NCBI GenBank assembly: GCA_051867615.1
Contig: JBJDYU010000007.1
Coordinates: 1-21,944, forward strand
Length of the DNA: 21,944 bases
Source of the DNA: RGIG5472 sp051867615
Lineage (GTDB): Bacteria; Bacillota; Clostridia; Oscillospirales; Oscillospiraceae
Direction of reading: 5' to 3'
Below are positions 1 through 10,483 of this stretch, piece after piece (the stretch's first letter is position 1; the number at the start of each line of letters is the position of its first letter). Below the pieces are notes generated by a model, which ran no database searches, had not been told where the DNA came from, and worked only from the letters and a program-made list of their open reading frames with translations. Made by a program: the position numbers and the translations under genes.

Positions 1-2
1 TA

Positions 3-46
3 AAGCCCTTATAGGGCTTACTCAAGCCTCCGGCTTAGCCGGAGGT
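3..46 (-). terminator. Probable terminator of the minus-strand secA-pgeF-lipoprotein unit (two stem-loops)
   Basis: Two hairpins lie just past the stop codon of the lipoprotein gene. Bases 27-45 form a perfect 9-bp stem (CCTCCGGCT / AGCCGGAGG, 1-nt loop), and bases 3-19 form a 7-bp stem (AAGCCCT / AGGGCTT). Read on the minus strand, the distal hairpin runs into CTTTA at the window edge, so its U-tract cannot be fully seen. The proximal hairpin also has TTTT on the plus side and could stop plus-strand transcription. Confidence 0.55.
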
Positions 47-52
47 TTTGAC

Positions 53-1582
53 TTATTTCGCCAGCTGCGGCTTCCACCGCTCAATGCCGTAAAAGGGGTT
101 TGCGGTGGTGGGGGTCAGCTCGCTCAGTACGTCCGTGTGGGTCAGCACGGCGTGGGACTTAAAGCAGATGGGGACCAACGGGGCCTCCTGCCCGATGTAG
201 ACGCAGAGGCGGCGGGCAGCCGCCGCGCTGTCGGCCTCATCGGCGCTTTGGAAGTCCGAAAGCAGCTGATCCATGCGCTCGCTGCTGTAATGGCCGTAGT
301 TCAGCGCGCCGCCGGTGCCGAGCAGGGCCGATAAATCCCAGTTGGGCAGCAGCCGGACCTCGCCGAGATAGAGGTCGAAGCTGCCGCTCTCCAGCGCCGC
401 CGTATAGCGCTCCCAAGTTAGCTCCTTTACCTCCACGGTCAGGCGGCCATAGGACAGGGCGGAGGCCACAGCCCGGGCGATGGAGACCTTGTAGGCGCTC
501 TCCTCGTTGACGATCAGCGTCACCGTGCGCTCCCGCTCCTCGCCCTCCGGGCCGTAGCCCAGAGCGGTCAGGGCCTTGGTGAAGGCGTTCAGGTCATACG
601 CCGCAGACAGGTCCTCCGGGTACAGGGGCGAGGCAGGGGAAAGGGGAAACTGGGCGGCCTTGCCGTGGCCGGAGAGATAGCCGCTCACCAGCCCCTCCCG
701 GTCCACGCCCAGAGCTACGGCGGCGCGCAGCGCCGGGTCCGCGAACGGGCCGTCCGCGCGGAAGCCCAGATACAGCAGCTCCGCCGTATCGGTCTCCGTC
801 AGGGTGACGCCGGCGGTGGCGCCCAGGGAAAATCCGTCCGTCAGGTCCGAGGTCAGGAGCTGCACCTCCCCGGAGGAGAAGCGGTAGGCCGCGGTGTCCT
901 CGTCCTTCACCGCGGAAAGCTCGATGCGGGTCAGAGGTTGGATACGCCCACGCCACCAGGCGTCGTTGGCCTTCAGATAGTCCTGCGACCCCTCGGTGAT
1001 ATAGAGGTAGGGGCCGGTGCCCAGAGGCACCATGTCATTCTCCGTGCCGCGCTTGACGATGGGGATGTCCAGCAGTGCGGGAAAGTGGGCGTCGGCGCTT
1101 TTCAGGGTGATGCGCACCGTGTCCGTGCCGATGTAGCGCAGGGAGGCCACGTTGGCAAAGCGGGCCTGATAGCGCTCGCTCTCCTGGGCGCGGGTGAGGG
1201 TGGCGGTCACGTCCCGGGCGGTCAGCGCCGAGCCGTCGCCGAAGGTGACATTCTGACGGATGTGGAAGGTGTAGACGAAGGTCTCCGGGTCGTACTCATA
1301 GGAATCGCAGAGGCGCGGCTCCGCCTGAAAATCAGGCCCCAGCTCGAACAGTCCCTCGTACAGCAGCGCCGAGACAGTCCGCTGTACGCCGTCGGCGCAG
1401 GTGATGGGGTCCAGACTCTGCCCTGCATACAGGGGCAGGGTAAAGGAGGCGGGAAGTACAGTGGGCGTCGTTTCCTCCTGACCGCTGACAAGGGGAAACT
1501 CGTCCTCCGGCTCCGGCGGCGCTTCCGCGCAGCCGCACAAAAGCAGCAGCGAGAGGGCGAGAAGCAGCAAACGGCGTTTCAT
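53..1582 (-). CDS. ABC transporter substrate-binding lipoprotein, family 5 (peptide/nickel type)
   Basis: Product of 509 residues. The N-terminus is a lipoprotein signal: MKRR, a leucine-rich core, then LCGC, so Cys18 would be lipidated and the protein anchored on the outer face of the membrane. An acidic Pro/Glu linker follows. The body has the plan of extracellular solute-binding family 5 proteins: DPITCADGVQRTVSALLYEGLFE near residues 58-80 (split here as DPITCADGVQ and RTVSALLYEGLFE), FTFGDGSALTARDV-like text around 112-125, and a repeated-lobe C-terminus. It starts 3 nt after the pgeF stop, and its ribosome site AAAGGA sits inside the pgeF end, 7 nt before the ATG, so translation is probably coupled. 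No permease or ATPase genes are next to it, so it may be an orphan binding protein. The substrate (oligopeptide, dipeptide, metal chelate) cannot be told from sequence. Confidence 0.9.
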   Translation of the reverse strand: MKRRLLLLALSLLLLCGCAEAPPEPEDEFPLVSGQEETTPTVLPASFTLPLYAGQSLDPITCADGVQRTVSALLYEGLFELGPDFQAEPRLCDSYEYDPETFVYTFHIRQNVTFGDGSALTARDVTATLTRAQESERYQARFANVASLRYIGTDTVRITLKSADAHFPALLDIPIVKRGTENDMVPLGTGPYLYITEGSQDYLKANDAWWRGRIQPLTRIELSAVKDEDTAAYRFSSGEVQLLTSDLTDGFSLGATAGVTLTETDTAELLYLGFRADGPFADPALRAAVALGVDREGLVSGYLSGHGKAAQFPLSPASPLYPEDLSAAYDLNAFTKALTALGYGPEGEERERTVTLIVNEESAYKVSIARAVASALSYGRLTVEVKELTWERYTAALESGSFDLYLGEVRLLPNWDLSALLGTGGALNYGHYSSERMDQLLSDFQSADEADSAAAARRLCVYIGQEAPLVPICFKSHAVLTHTDVLSELTPTTANPFYGIERWKPQLAK

Positions 1583-1585
1583 ATC

Positions 1586-2398
1586 TCAGTCCTTTCGAAG
1601 GGAGATAACGGCCCCCTGCACACCGCGGTTGTCGCCCAGCCGCCGGTGGGACCAGTACAGCTCCGGATGGCAGGCGGTGCAGAGGGGGAGGGAGTCGGTG
1701 TGCTCGCTCCGTACGCCCGCGTCCCGCAGGCGGCGGAGGTTGATGCCCTTGAGGTCGATGTGCCATTTTGCGCCCCGGCGCTCTATAAAGGGGTCAGCGG
1801 CGGCGCCGAGGGCGGTGTGCATGGCTTCCGGCACGTCGCCGTCCGTCTCAAAGCAGCAGGAGGCGATGCTGGCGCCCATGGCCACGCGGATATTCTCCGG
1901 CTTCGCGCCGTAGAGCCGTTCCATCTCGGCCACGGCCTTGGGCAGGATGCCCAGCGCCACGCCGCGCCAGCCGGAGTGGACCGCGCCCACGCAGCGGCTG
2001 ACAGGGTCGTACAGCAGGGAGATGCCGCAGTCGGCGGAGAAAACGAACAGGGGAAGCTCCGGCACGTTGGTGATGAGGCCGTCCACGTCCTCGAAGTCCC
2101 GGGCCCGGGCGATGCCCTTGCCCGCGTCCGCCTCCGTCAGGGCGCGGATGTGGTCGTGATGGAGCTGGTGGGTGGTGGCGGCGCGCTCCAGAGGAAGCCC
2201 CAGGACGCCGCAGAGCCGCCGGTAGTTTTCCAGCACGTTCTCCCGGTCGTCGTCGCAGCTGAAGCGCAGGTTCAGGCTCTCGTACGGGCCCCGGCTCACG
2301 CCGCCGAGGCGGGTGGTGAAGGCGTGGACCACGCCGGGAGCGAGCAGGTCGGAGGTGTGGTAGACAAGTCCTTGCTGGTCATGCCGGGTAAATGCCAT
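1586..2398 (-). CDS. pgeF: PgeF / YfiH-LACC1 family protein (peptidoglycan editing factor, multicopper-oxidase-like)
   Basis: Product of 270 residues, the usual family length. The metal-site motifs are visible in order: THQLHHDH at 76-83, SADC at 121-124, HSGWRG at 141-146, and the late GASIASCCFE segment at 175-184. In E. coli the family removes wrongly inserted serine from peptidoglycan precursors (PgeF/YfiH). Human and some bacterial relatives act as purine nucleoside phosphorylase/adenosine deaminase-like enzymes, so the substrate here is open. The start ATG has AAAGGA 9 nt upstream. In the inferred ancestral layout the secA stop would lie only 23 nt before this ATG, which points to an old secA-pgeF operon. 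The 225-bp array now separates them by about 470 bp. Confidence 0.9.
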   Translation of the reverse strand: MAFTRHDQQGLVYHTSDLLAPGVVHAFTTRLGGVSRGPYESLNLRFSCDDDRENVLENYRRLCGVLGLPLERAATTHQLHHDHIRALTEADAGKGIARARDFEDVDGLITNVPELPLFVFSADCGISLLYDPVSRCVGAVHSGWRGVALGILPKAVAEMERLYGAKPENIRVAMGASIASCCFETDGDVPEAMHTALGAAADPFIERRGAKWHIDLKGINLRRLRDAGVRSEHTDSLPLCTACHPELYWSHRRLGDNRGVQGAVISLRKD

Positions 2399-2421
2399 AG
2401 GGTAACGTCCTTTCCGCGGCC

Positions 2422-2481
<60 letters not shown>

Positions 2482-2643
2482 ATTCCCCAGGCGGCAGGCC
2501 GCCTGGGGGCCCCGTTTGATTTTACTTGCGCGGCGGGAGTGAATCCCGCCTTGCGCCAAGGTTTTCGCCTTCGGCGAAAACACTTGTACGCCGCATGGCG
2601 GCGGCTCGCTTACGCTCGCATCGGCCGCAAAGCGGGCTGATGT
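2482..2643 (-). repeat. B block, copy 1: 162-bp hairpin-rich element
   Basis: The block is made of consecutive inverted repeats. CCCCAGGCGGC at 2485-2495 pairs with 2498-2508 (11 bp, 2-nt loop). GGCGGGA at 2532-2538 pairs with 2544-2550. GTTTTCGCC at 2561-2569 pairs with 2573-2581 (9 bp, 3-nt loop). CGCCGC at 2589-2594 pairs with 2598-2603. There is also a direct repeat GCTCGC at about 2604-2619. It has no terminator-like T-run and no transposase. The arrangement resembles a small non-autonomous palindromic repeat of the REP/MITE kind, but I cannot name a family. Confidence 0.85.
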
Positions 2644-2646
2644 GCC

Positions 2647-2706
<60 letters not shown>

Positions 2707-2868
2707 ATTCCCCAGGCGGCAGGCCGCCTGGGGGCCCCGTTTGATTTTACTTGCGCGGCGGGAGTGAATCCCGCCTTGCGCCAAGGTTTTCGCCTTCGGC
2801 GAAAACACTTGTACGCCGCATGGCGGCGGCTCGCTTACGCTCGCATCGGCCGCAAAGCGGGCTGATGT
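2707..2868 (-). repeat. B block, copy 2: 162-bp hairpin-rich element
   Basis: By eye this is base-for-base the same as the B block at 2482-2643, with the same four inverted repeats shifted by 225 bp (for example 2710-2733 and 2786-2806). The identity of two GC-rich copies suggests a recent duplication or ongoing recombination between units. It starts directly after the secA stop context on the minus strand. Confidence 0.85.
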
Positions 2869-2871
2869 GCC

Positions 2872-5595
<2,724 letters not shown>

Positions 5596-5657
5596 ATAGC
5601 AAAACATCCTTTCACGATGATGCAAGAAATGCAAAATGCGCGCAAAAATACAGATAC

Positions 5658-5686
5658 AGTATAGCACAAGCCTTTCCGTCTGGAAA
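5658..5686 (-). promoter_or_regulatory. Sigma-A-like promoter of secA
   Basis: On the minus strand, TTTCCA (5681-5686) is followed after 17 nt by TATACT (5658-5663), with a TGn extended -10 just before it. The leader to the secA ATG is about 55 nt. It stands back to back with the promoter of the plus-strand beta-CASP gene. Confidence 0.7.
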
Positions 5687-5737
5687 GGGGAAAAAAGAGA
5701 ACGATTTGTAAACCTTGCCGGGGGAGGGGAAAACCCT

Positions 5738-5766
5738 TTGCTTTCCTGCGCGCCGTATGCTACAAT
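5738..5766 (+). promoter_or_regulatory. Sigma-A-like promoter of the beta-CASP gene
   Basis: TTGCTT (5738-5743), a 17-nt spacer, and TACAAT (5761-5766) with a TG one base before the -10. The first gene starts 39 nt downstream, which fits a short leader. TTGTAAAC at 5706-5713, 32 nt before the -35, partly resembles the A-rich motif found upstream of two other promoters in this window. Confidence 0.75.
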
Positions 5767-5805
5767 CCCGGTAGGAAGCAATATCGTGGGAAAGGAGCCT
5801 GACAG

Positions 5806-7401
5806 ATGAAACTGTATTTTTACGGAGCGGACCGCTGCGTCACCGGCAGCTGCCATATGCTGGAGGCGGCGGGAAAGAGGATCCTGGTGGACTGCGGACT
5901 GCAGCAGGGCCAGGACGAGTTTGACAACAGCGACCTGCCCTTCCATCCCGGGACGGTGGACTATGTCCTCGTGACCCACGCCCATATCGACCACAGCGGC
6001 CGGCTGCCGCTGCTGATCAAGCGCGGCTTTCAGGGCCGCATCGTCACCACCCGCCTGACGGCGGAGCTGCTGGGCATCATGCTGCTGGACTCCGCCCACA
6101 TTCAGGAGAGCGACGCGGAGTATCAGAACCGCAAGGGCCAGCGCGCCGGGCGGGAGATGGTGGAGCCGCTGTACACCGTGGCGGACGCGGAGCGGGTGCA
6201 GGAGTTCATCCAGCCCTGCGAATACGGCCAGGAGGTGGCGCTGTGTGAGGGCGTCCGCGTCCGCTTCACCGACGCGGGCCATCTGCTGGGCTCCGGCTCC
6301 GTCACCGTCAGCGTGACGGAGGGCGGCGTGACGAAGGACATCGTCTTTTCCGGCGATATCGGCAACAACGACCAGCCCATCATCCGTGACCCCCAGCCGC
6401 TGGAGCGGGCGGACTATGTGGTGATGGAATCCACCTACGGCGACCGCAACCACGAAAAGCCCAAGAGCTACACCGCGGACCTGGCCCGCATCATCGACGA
6501 GACCATCTCCCGGGGCGGCAACGTGGTCATTCCCGCCTTCGCCGTGGGCCGCACGCAGGAGCTTTTGTACTTCATCCGGGAGATCAAGGCGGAGAACATG
6601 GCGCCCCGGGCCGGGAACTTCCCGGTGTATATCGACAGCCCTCTCGCCCAGAAAAGCACCCATATCTTCTGCGGCGATCTGCGGAACTATCTCGATGAGG
6701 AAGCGCTGGAGCTCGTGAAGGACGGCGAGGCCATGTTCCGCTTCCCCGGCCTGTATATGACCACCACGTCGGAGGAGTCCAAAAACCTGAATGCGGACCC
6801 CACCCCCAAGGTCATCATCTCCGCCTCCGGTATGTGCGACGCGGGCCGCATCCGCCACCATCTGAAGCACAACCTCTGGAATCCCAAAAGCACGGTGGTG
6901 TTCGTGGGCTTCCAGTCCCCCGGCTCGCTGGGCCGCCGCCTGCTGGACGGCGTGGAGAGCGTGAAGCTCTTCGGCGAGGAGATCGCCGTCCGGGCGGAGA
7001 TCGTGAATTTCCAGGGTCTCAGCTCCCACGCGGATCACGACCACCTGCTGCAGTGGGTGGAGCATTTCGCGCCGAAGCCGCAGCACATCTTCGTGGTCCA
7101 CGGCGATGAGGACGTGGCTCCCGCCTTCGCGCAGGAGCTGACGGACAAGGGCTACGCCGCCCACGCGCCGCTGTATCTGGAGTGCTATGATCTGCTGGCG
7201 GACGCCGTGGCAGAGAAAGGTATTGTCCGCCGCAGGCCGGAGAAGAAAGCAATCTCCGGCGAGTCTCCCGCCTATCAGCGGCTGCTGGAGGCGGGCCGGA
7301 AGGTGGCGGAGTCCATCCGCAACGCCCGGGGCCGGGACAACAAGAGCCTCAACGCCTTCGCCCGCAAGCTGCTGGAGCTGGTGGAGTGGTTCGAGAAGTA
7401 G
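5806..7401 (+). CDS. MBL-fold beta-CASP RNA-processing hydrolase (CPSF73/YSH1-like, COG1236)
   Basis: Product of 531 residues. The metallo-beta-lactamase core is clear: HAHIDH at 58-63 (motif 2), His159 in DAGHLLGSGS (motif 3), and Asp184 in FSGDIGN (motif 4). TYGDRNH at 210-216 opens the beta-CASP cap, and the last histidines are in GLSSHADHDHL (about 405-414) and VVHGDED (431-437). Family members are zinc-dependent endo/exoribonucleases acting on RNA ends in the cytoplasm. The bacterial members of this branch are poorly characterised and are distinct from RNase J. The start ATG follows AAAGGAG by 8 nt. The last ~65 residues, after the MBL domain, are a basic helix-rich tail. It probably leads a unit with the rRNA methyltransferase gene 72 bp downstream. 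Confidence 0.9.
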   Translation: MKLYFYGADRCVTGSCHMLEAAGKRILVDCGLQQGQDEFDNSDLPFHPGTVDYVLVTHAHIDHSGRLPLLIKRGFQGRIVTTRLTAELLGIMLLDSAHIQESDAEYQNRKGQRAGREMVEPLYTVADAERVQEFIQPCEYGQEVALCEGVRVRFTDAGHLLGSGSVTVSVTEGGVTKDIVFSGDIGNNDQPIIRDPQPLERADYVVMESTYGDRNHEKPKSYTADLARIIDETISRGGNVVIPAFAVGRTQELLYFIREIKAENMAPRAGNFPVYIDSPLAQKSTHIFCGDLRNYLDEEALELVKDGEAMFRFPGLYMTTTSEESKNLNADPTPKVIISASGMCDAGRIRHHLKHNLWNPKSTVVFVGFQSPGSLGRRLLDGVESVKLFGEEIAVRAEIVNFQGLSSHADHDHLLQWVEHFAPKPQHIFVVHGDEDVAPAFAQELTDKGYAAHAPLYLECYDLLADAVAEKGIVRRRPEKKAISGESPAYQRLLEAGRKVAESIRNARGRDNKSLNAFARKLLELVEWFEK

Positions 7402-7415
7402 GGAAAAGCCAAAGA

Positions 7416-7441
7416 CTGCCCGGGCGGCAACGCCCGGGCAG
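7416..7441 (+). other. GC-rich stem-loop between beta-CASP and rRNA methyltransferase genes
   Basis: CTGCCCGGGCG (7416-7426) pairs perfectly with CGCCCGGGCAG (7431-7441), giving 11 bp with a GCAA loop of the GNRA type. No T-run follows (CTGTGTATG), so it is not a standard intrinsic terminator. It may slow transcription, protect a 3' end or mark an mRNA cut between the two genes. Confidence 0.6.
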
Positions 7442-7473
7442 CTGTGTATGATGGAACGGGAAAGAGTGGGACT

Positions 7474-8820
7474 ATGAGCGAGCTGCGGAAAAACGATATC
7501 GTTACGCTGACGGTGGAGGATTACACCGGAGAGGGACTGGGCGTGGCCCGGCTGGAGGGCCGGGTGATCTTTGTGCGCCGGGGCGTGCGGGGGGAGACCT
7601 GCGAGGCCCGGGTGGAAAAGGTGCTGAAGAACACCGCCTATGCGAAGGTGGTCTCCGTGGCGGAGCCGTCGCCCCACCGGCGGGAGCCGGATTGCCCGTA
7701 TTACGGCCGCTGCGGCGGCTGCGACTACCGCCACATGGACTATGCCGAGGAGCTGTTTGCAAAAAAGCGGAAGGTGCAGAGCGCCCTGACGCGGCTCGGC
7801 GGCAGCGACGTGGAGGTGGAGGAGATCCTCGCCGCCGCGTCGCCCACGCGCTACCGCAACAAGGCACAGTACCCCATCTCCAAGGACGGTGCGGTGGGCT
7901 TTTACCGCGCTCACAGCCACGACGTGACGGATATTCCCGCGTGCCTGCTGCAAACGCCCCAGGCGGAGCAGGCGGCGGAGACGCTGCGCCAGTGGATGCG
8001 GCGCTATGCCGTGCCGGGCTATGACGAGAGCGCGGGCAGGGGGCTGCTGCGGCACCTTTACGTCCGCTGCAGCGCTAAAGGGGAGAGCCTTGTCTGTATC
8101 CTCTGCAACGGCGAAAAGCTGCCCCATGAGAGGGAGCTGACGGAGTCCCTCCGCGCCGCCCTGCCCGGACTGCGGGGCGTGGTGCTGGGGGTGAACCGGC
8201 GGCGGGACAACGTGATCCTGGCGGACCGCTACCGCACTCTCTGGGGGGAGGGTTTTCTGGAGGACACCCTCTGCGGCCTGACGTTCCGGCTCTCGGTGCC
8301 CTCGTTTTATCAGGTCAACCGCGCCCAGGCGGAGGTGCTGTACGGCAAGGCGCTGGAATTCGCGGGGCTCACGGGGACGGAGACGGTGCTGGACCTTTAC
8401 TGCGGCGCGGGGACCATCACCCTCGTCATGGCGAAGGAGGCCGGTCGGGTCATCGGTGCGGAGATCGTGCCGGAGGCCATCCGGGACGCGGAGGAAAACC
8501 GAGTGCGCAACGCCGTGGAGAACGCGGAATTCTTCTGCGGCGACGCGGGGGCCGTGGCGGCGAAGCTGGCGGCGGAGGGCCTGCGGCCCGACGTCATCAC
8601 CGTGGACCCGCCCCGCAAGGGTCTTGCGGAGGACGTGGTGGAGAGCATCGTACGGATGGAGCCGGGGAAGGTGGTCTATGTCTCCTGCGACCCCGCCACC
8701 CTGGGCCGGGACGTGCGCCGCTTCGCAGATTTTGGCTACGTTGCCCGCCGCGCCGCGGCGGTGGACCTCTTTCCCGGCACACAGCACGTGGAGACGGTGG
8801 TTATGCTCACAAAAATATAA
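7474..8820 (+). CDS. rlmD: 23S rRNA (uracil-5-)-methyltransferase, RlmD/RlmCD (TrmA/RumA) family
   Basis: Product of 448 residues. Residues 3-60 form a TRAM RNA-binding domain. Fe-S cluster cysteines follow at 74, 80, 83 (CPYYGRCGGC) and probably 157. The methyltransferase domain shows FYQVN (278-282), the SAM-binding DLYCGAG (307-313), DPPRKG (378-383), the catalytic cysteine in SCDP (Cys405) and the general base near HVE (440). The enzyme puts a methyl group on C5 of a 23S rRNA uridine (U747 and/or U1939 in E. coli numbering); Gram-positive members often do both. I chose the ATG at 7474. The frame is open from a GTG at 7444, but that would add residues before the TRAM fold and overlap the stem-loop region. 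Confidence 0.9.
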   Translation: MSELRKNDIVTLTVEDYTGEGLGVARLEGRVIFVRRGVRGETCEARVEKVLKNTAYAKVVSVAEPSPHRREPDCPYYGRCGGCDYRHMDYAEELFAKKRKVQSALTRLGGSDVEVEEILAAASPTRYRNKAQYPISKDGAVGFYRAHSHDVTDIPACLLQTPQAEQAAETLRQWMRRYAVPGYDESAGRGLLRHLYVRCSAKGESLVCILCNGEKLPHERELTESLRAALPGLRGVVLGVNRRRDNVILADRYRTLWGEGFLEDTLCGLTFRLSVPSFYQVNRAQAEVLYGKALEFAGLTGTETVLDLYCGAGTITLVMAKEAGRVIGAEIVPEAIRDAEENRVRNAVENAEFFCGDAGAVAAKLAAEGLRPDVITVDPPRKGLAEDVVESIVRMEPGKVVYVSCDPATLGRDVRRFADFGYVARRAAAVDLFPGTQHVETVVMLTKI

Positions 8821-8843
8821 AAATCGGGGTGGAGAAAAACCAT

Positions 8844-9431
8844 ATGTTGCCGACAAGAGAAGAAGCCGAAAGACTGCTCGCAGACGCTGAGCGCTGCAAT
8901 CCGGGACCGTGGGGAAACCACAGCAGGTGCGCCGCGCACTGCGCGGAGAAAATAGCGCGGGAATGCGGGGACCTGGATGTGGAAAAGGCGTATGTGCTGG
9001 GACTTTTACATGATATCGGCAGGAAGTTCGGTACCGGACACCTGCGGCACGTGTATGACGGCTATGCCTATATGCTGTCTTTGGGATATGATGAGGCGGC
9101 AAGGGTCTGCCTTACCCATTCCTTTAACAACAAAACAGCAGACGAATACATTGGCCGCTTTGATACGACGGAAGCGGAGACGCAGGTCATTCGTGATGCC
9201 CTGCAAGATATCGAGCTGGATGAATACGACAGGCTGATTCAGCTGTGCGACTCTCTTGCTGGCGTGGAAGGGGTGCTTGATATGGAGGAACGAATGAACG
9301 ATGTGAAGCGTCGATATGGCTCCTATCCGGCGGCAAAATGGAACAGTAATCTGGCCCTGAAAACATATTTTGAAGATAAAACCGGCAAAAACATATACGA
9401 AGTCGTTGAAAAAAGCGCCTATCGGATTTGA
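8844..9431 (+). CDS. HD-domain phosphohydrolase-like protein
   Basis: Product of 195 residues starting at an ATG 9 nt after GGAG. A GTG start at 8829 is possible but would use up the ribosome site. HD superfamily residues are in order: His26 (GNHSRCAAH), His56-Asp57 in LLHDIGR, His66/His69 in GHLRHVYDG, and Asp136 in LCDSLAG, enough for a metal-dependent phosphohydrolase site. The substrate is unknown; family members cleave nucleotides and related phosphates. It begins 23 nt after the methyltransferase stop and may be cotranscribed. Its second half uses noticeably more A/T-ending codons than its neighbours, suggesting a different history. The 115 bp after it hold no clear terminator. Confidence 0.8.
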   Translation: MLPTREEAERLLADAERCNPGPWGNHSRCAAHCAEKIARECGDLDVEKAYVLGLLHDIGRKFGTGHLRHVYDGYAYMLSLGYDEAARVCLTHSFNNKTADEYIGRFDTTEAETQVIRDALQDIELDEYDRLIQLCDSLAGVEGVLDMEERMNDVKRRYGSYPAAKWNSNLALKTYFEDKTGKNIYEVVEKSAYRI

Positions 9432-9546
9432 GATACCAGCCTATCCGCAAACAGGCCAATCACCGCAGGCGGCACGGGTATGTTCCCGGCGGCGGTAGGA
9501 CACAAATGGGTGGGAGAACGATTACATTTGAAAGGAGAAAGACGGT

Positions 9547-10344
9547 ATGACGGACAAGCTCCAGCGGATACTGGACAATCTGCACAGGTACAATCCTGCC
9601 GAGCTGGCCTATGTCAATTTCGGCCTCACAAGTGATGTCGTCTATGACGCGCTGATCGTCGCGCCGTCCTACAGCCCGTATAAGCTCATCCGGGACGGCA
9701 GCTTCCGCATCACGGAGCTGGGCTCCCAGAGCTACTGCACGGGCTTTTTGGTGGAACGGGGCAGCTTGCGGCTCGCCTGGATCAAGACCGCCGCCGGTGG
9801 CTGCAATATGCTGGATTACCTGCTGATCTGCGGTGAGCTGCAGTTTAAGCGTCTCATCTTCATCGGCGCGGCAGGCGCGCTGCGGGAGAATTTCCATATC
9901 GGAGATATCTGCACGCCCAGCTATTCCATTGCCGGGACGCTGGCGAATACCTACTTAAAGGAGAGCCTGCGGGACTATGTGCCCTTTGAAAGGGTCTATC
10001 CCGAGGAGGGCTATGTGGCGCAGGCGCTGGAGCTGGCGAAGGCCAGCGGGTATACGCTAAAAAAAGCCAGCGTCTTCTGCACGGACTCCATCGCCATGGA
10101 ATACACGCACTTAGACGAGATCAGGGCCTTCGGCACGGACCTGATCGAGATGGAGACCTCCGCCTTTTACGCCATAGCGGCGCTGATGCAGGTACCCGCC
10201 GTGGCTCTGCTGGTGGTGTCCGACAACTCCGCCACCGGCGTGCCGCTGGTGGGGAGGAGCGAAGAAATGCAAAGGATCTACGAACACGCCCGCTGCGTCG
10301 TTTTGCCCGACCTGATCTATAAAATCGCCGGACTGCCGCTTTGA
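9547..10344 (+). CDS. Nucleoside phosphorylase-fold protein (PNP/UDP family)
   Basis: Product of 265 residues, ATG 9 nt after AAAGGAG. The fold is recognised from FIGAAGAL at 105-112 (phosphate/glycine loop), EMETSAFYAIAAL at 201-213 (the Met-Glu pair that binds the ribose hydroxyls in PNP/uridine phosphorylases) and VVSDNS at 223-228 (position of the catalytic Asp). The N-terminal 60 residues (LTSDVVYDALIVAPSYSPYK in part) do not show the usual GDP phosphate-binding loop, so it is a divergent member. It could act on purine or pyrimidine nucleosides or a related thio-nucleoside. It is not next to deoD, the clear phosphorylase in the window. Confidence 0.8.
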   Translation: MTDKLQRILDNLHRYNPAELAYVNFGLTSDVVYDALIVAPSYSPYKLIRDGSFRITELGSQSYCTGFLVERGSLRLAWIKTAAGGCNMLDYLLICGELQFKRLIFIGAAGALRENFHIGDICTPSYSIAGTLANTYLKESLRDYVPFERVYPEEGYVAQALELAKASGYTLKKASVFCTDSIAMEYTHLDEIRAFGTDLIEMETSAFYAIAALMQVPAVALLVVSDNSATGVPLVGRSEEMQRIYEHARCVVLPDLIYKIAGLPL

Positions 10345-10383
10345 AGGGATTGCCGCCTTTTTGCCCCCTGCGGCAGGCCGAGC

Positions 10384-10402
10384 TTGTAAAAAAACTGTAA
10401 AT
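10384..10402 (+). promoter_or_regulatory. A-rich motif TTGTAAAAAAACYGTRAAT, copy 1
   Basis: This 19-nt motif matches 17 of 19 bases with the one at 17480-17498. It starts 35 nt before the -35 box of the miniprotein promoter; the other copy starts 34 nt before the -35 of the BMP lipoprotein promoter. The shared spacing suggests an UP-like element or operator rather than chance, but two copies are too few to decide. Confidence 0.4.
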
Positions 10403-10418
10403 TGCGGCCCCAAGATGG

Positions 10419-10447
10419 TTGTCATCTCGCCCGGATTCAGATAAAAT
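10419..10447 (+). promoter_or_regulatory. Sigma-A-like promoter of the 58-residue membrane miniprotein
   Basis: TTGTCA (10419-10424), a 17-nt spacer and TAAAAT (10442-10447). The leader to the ATG is about 30 nt and is A/T-rich compared with the surroundings. Confidence 0.7.
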
Positions 10448-10483
10448 ACAGATATATTCCAAATATCAAGGGAGGATCGTCCT

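Noticed and set aside
5596..9102. Long upstream extension of the secA frame toward 9102
   Set aside because: It crosses the secA promoter and runs antisense to three well-supported plus-strand genes; family start and ribosome site are at 5595.
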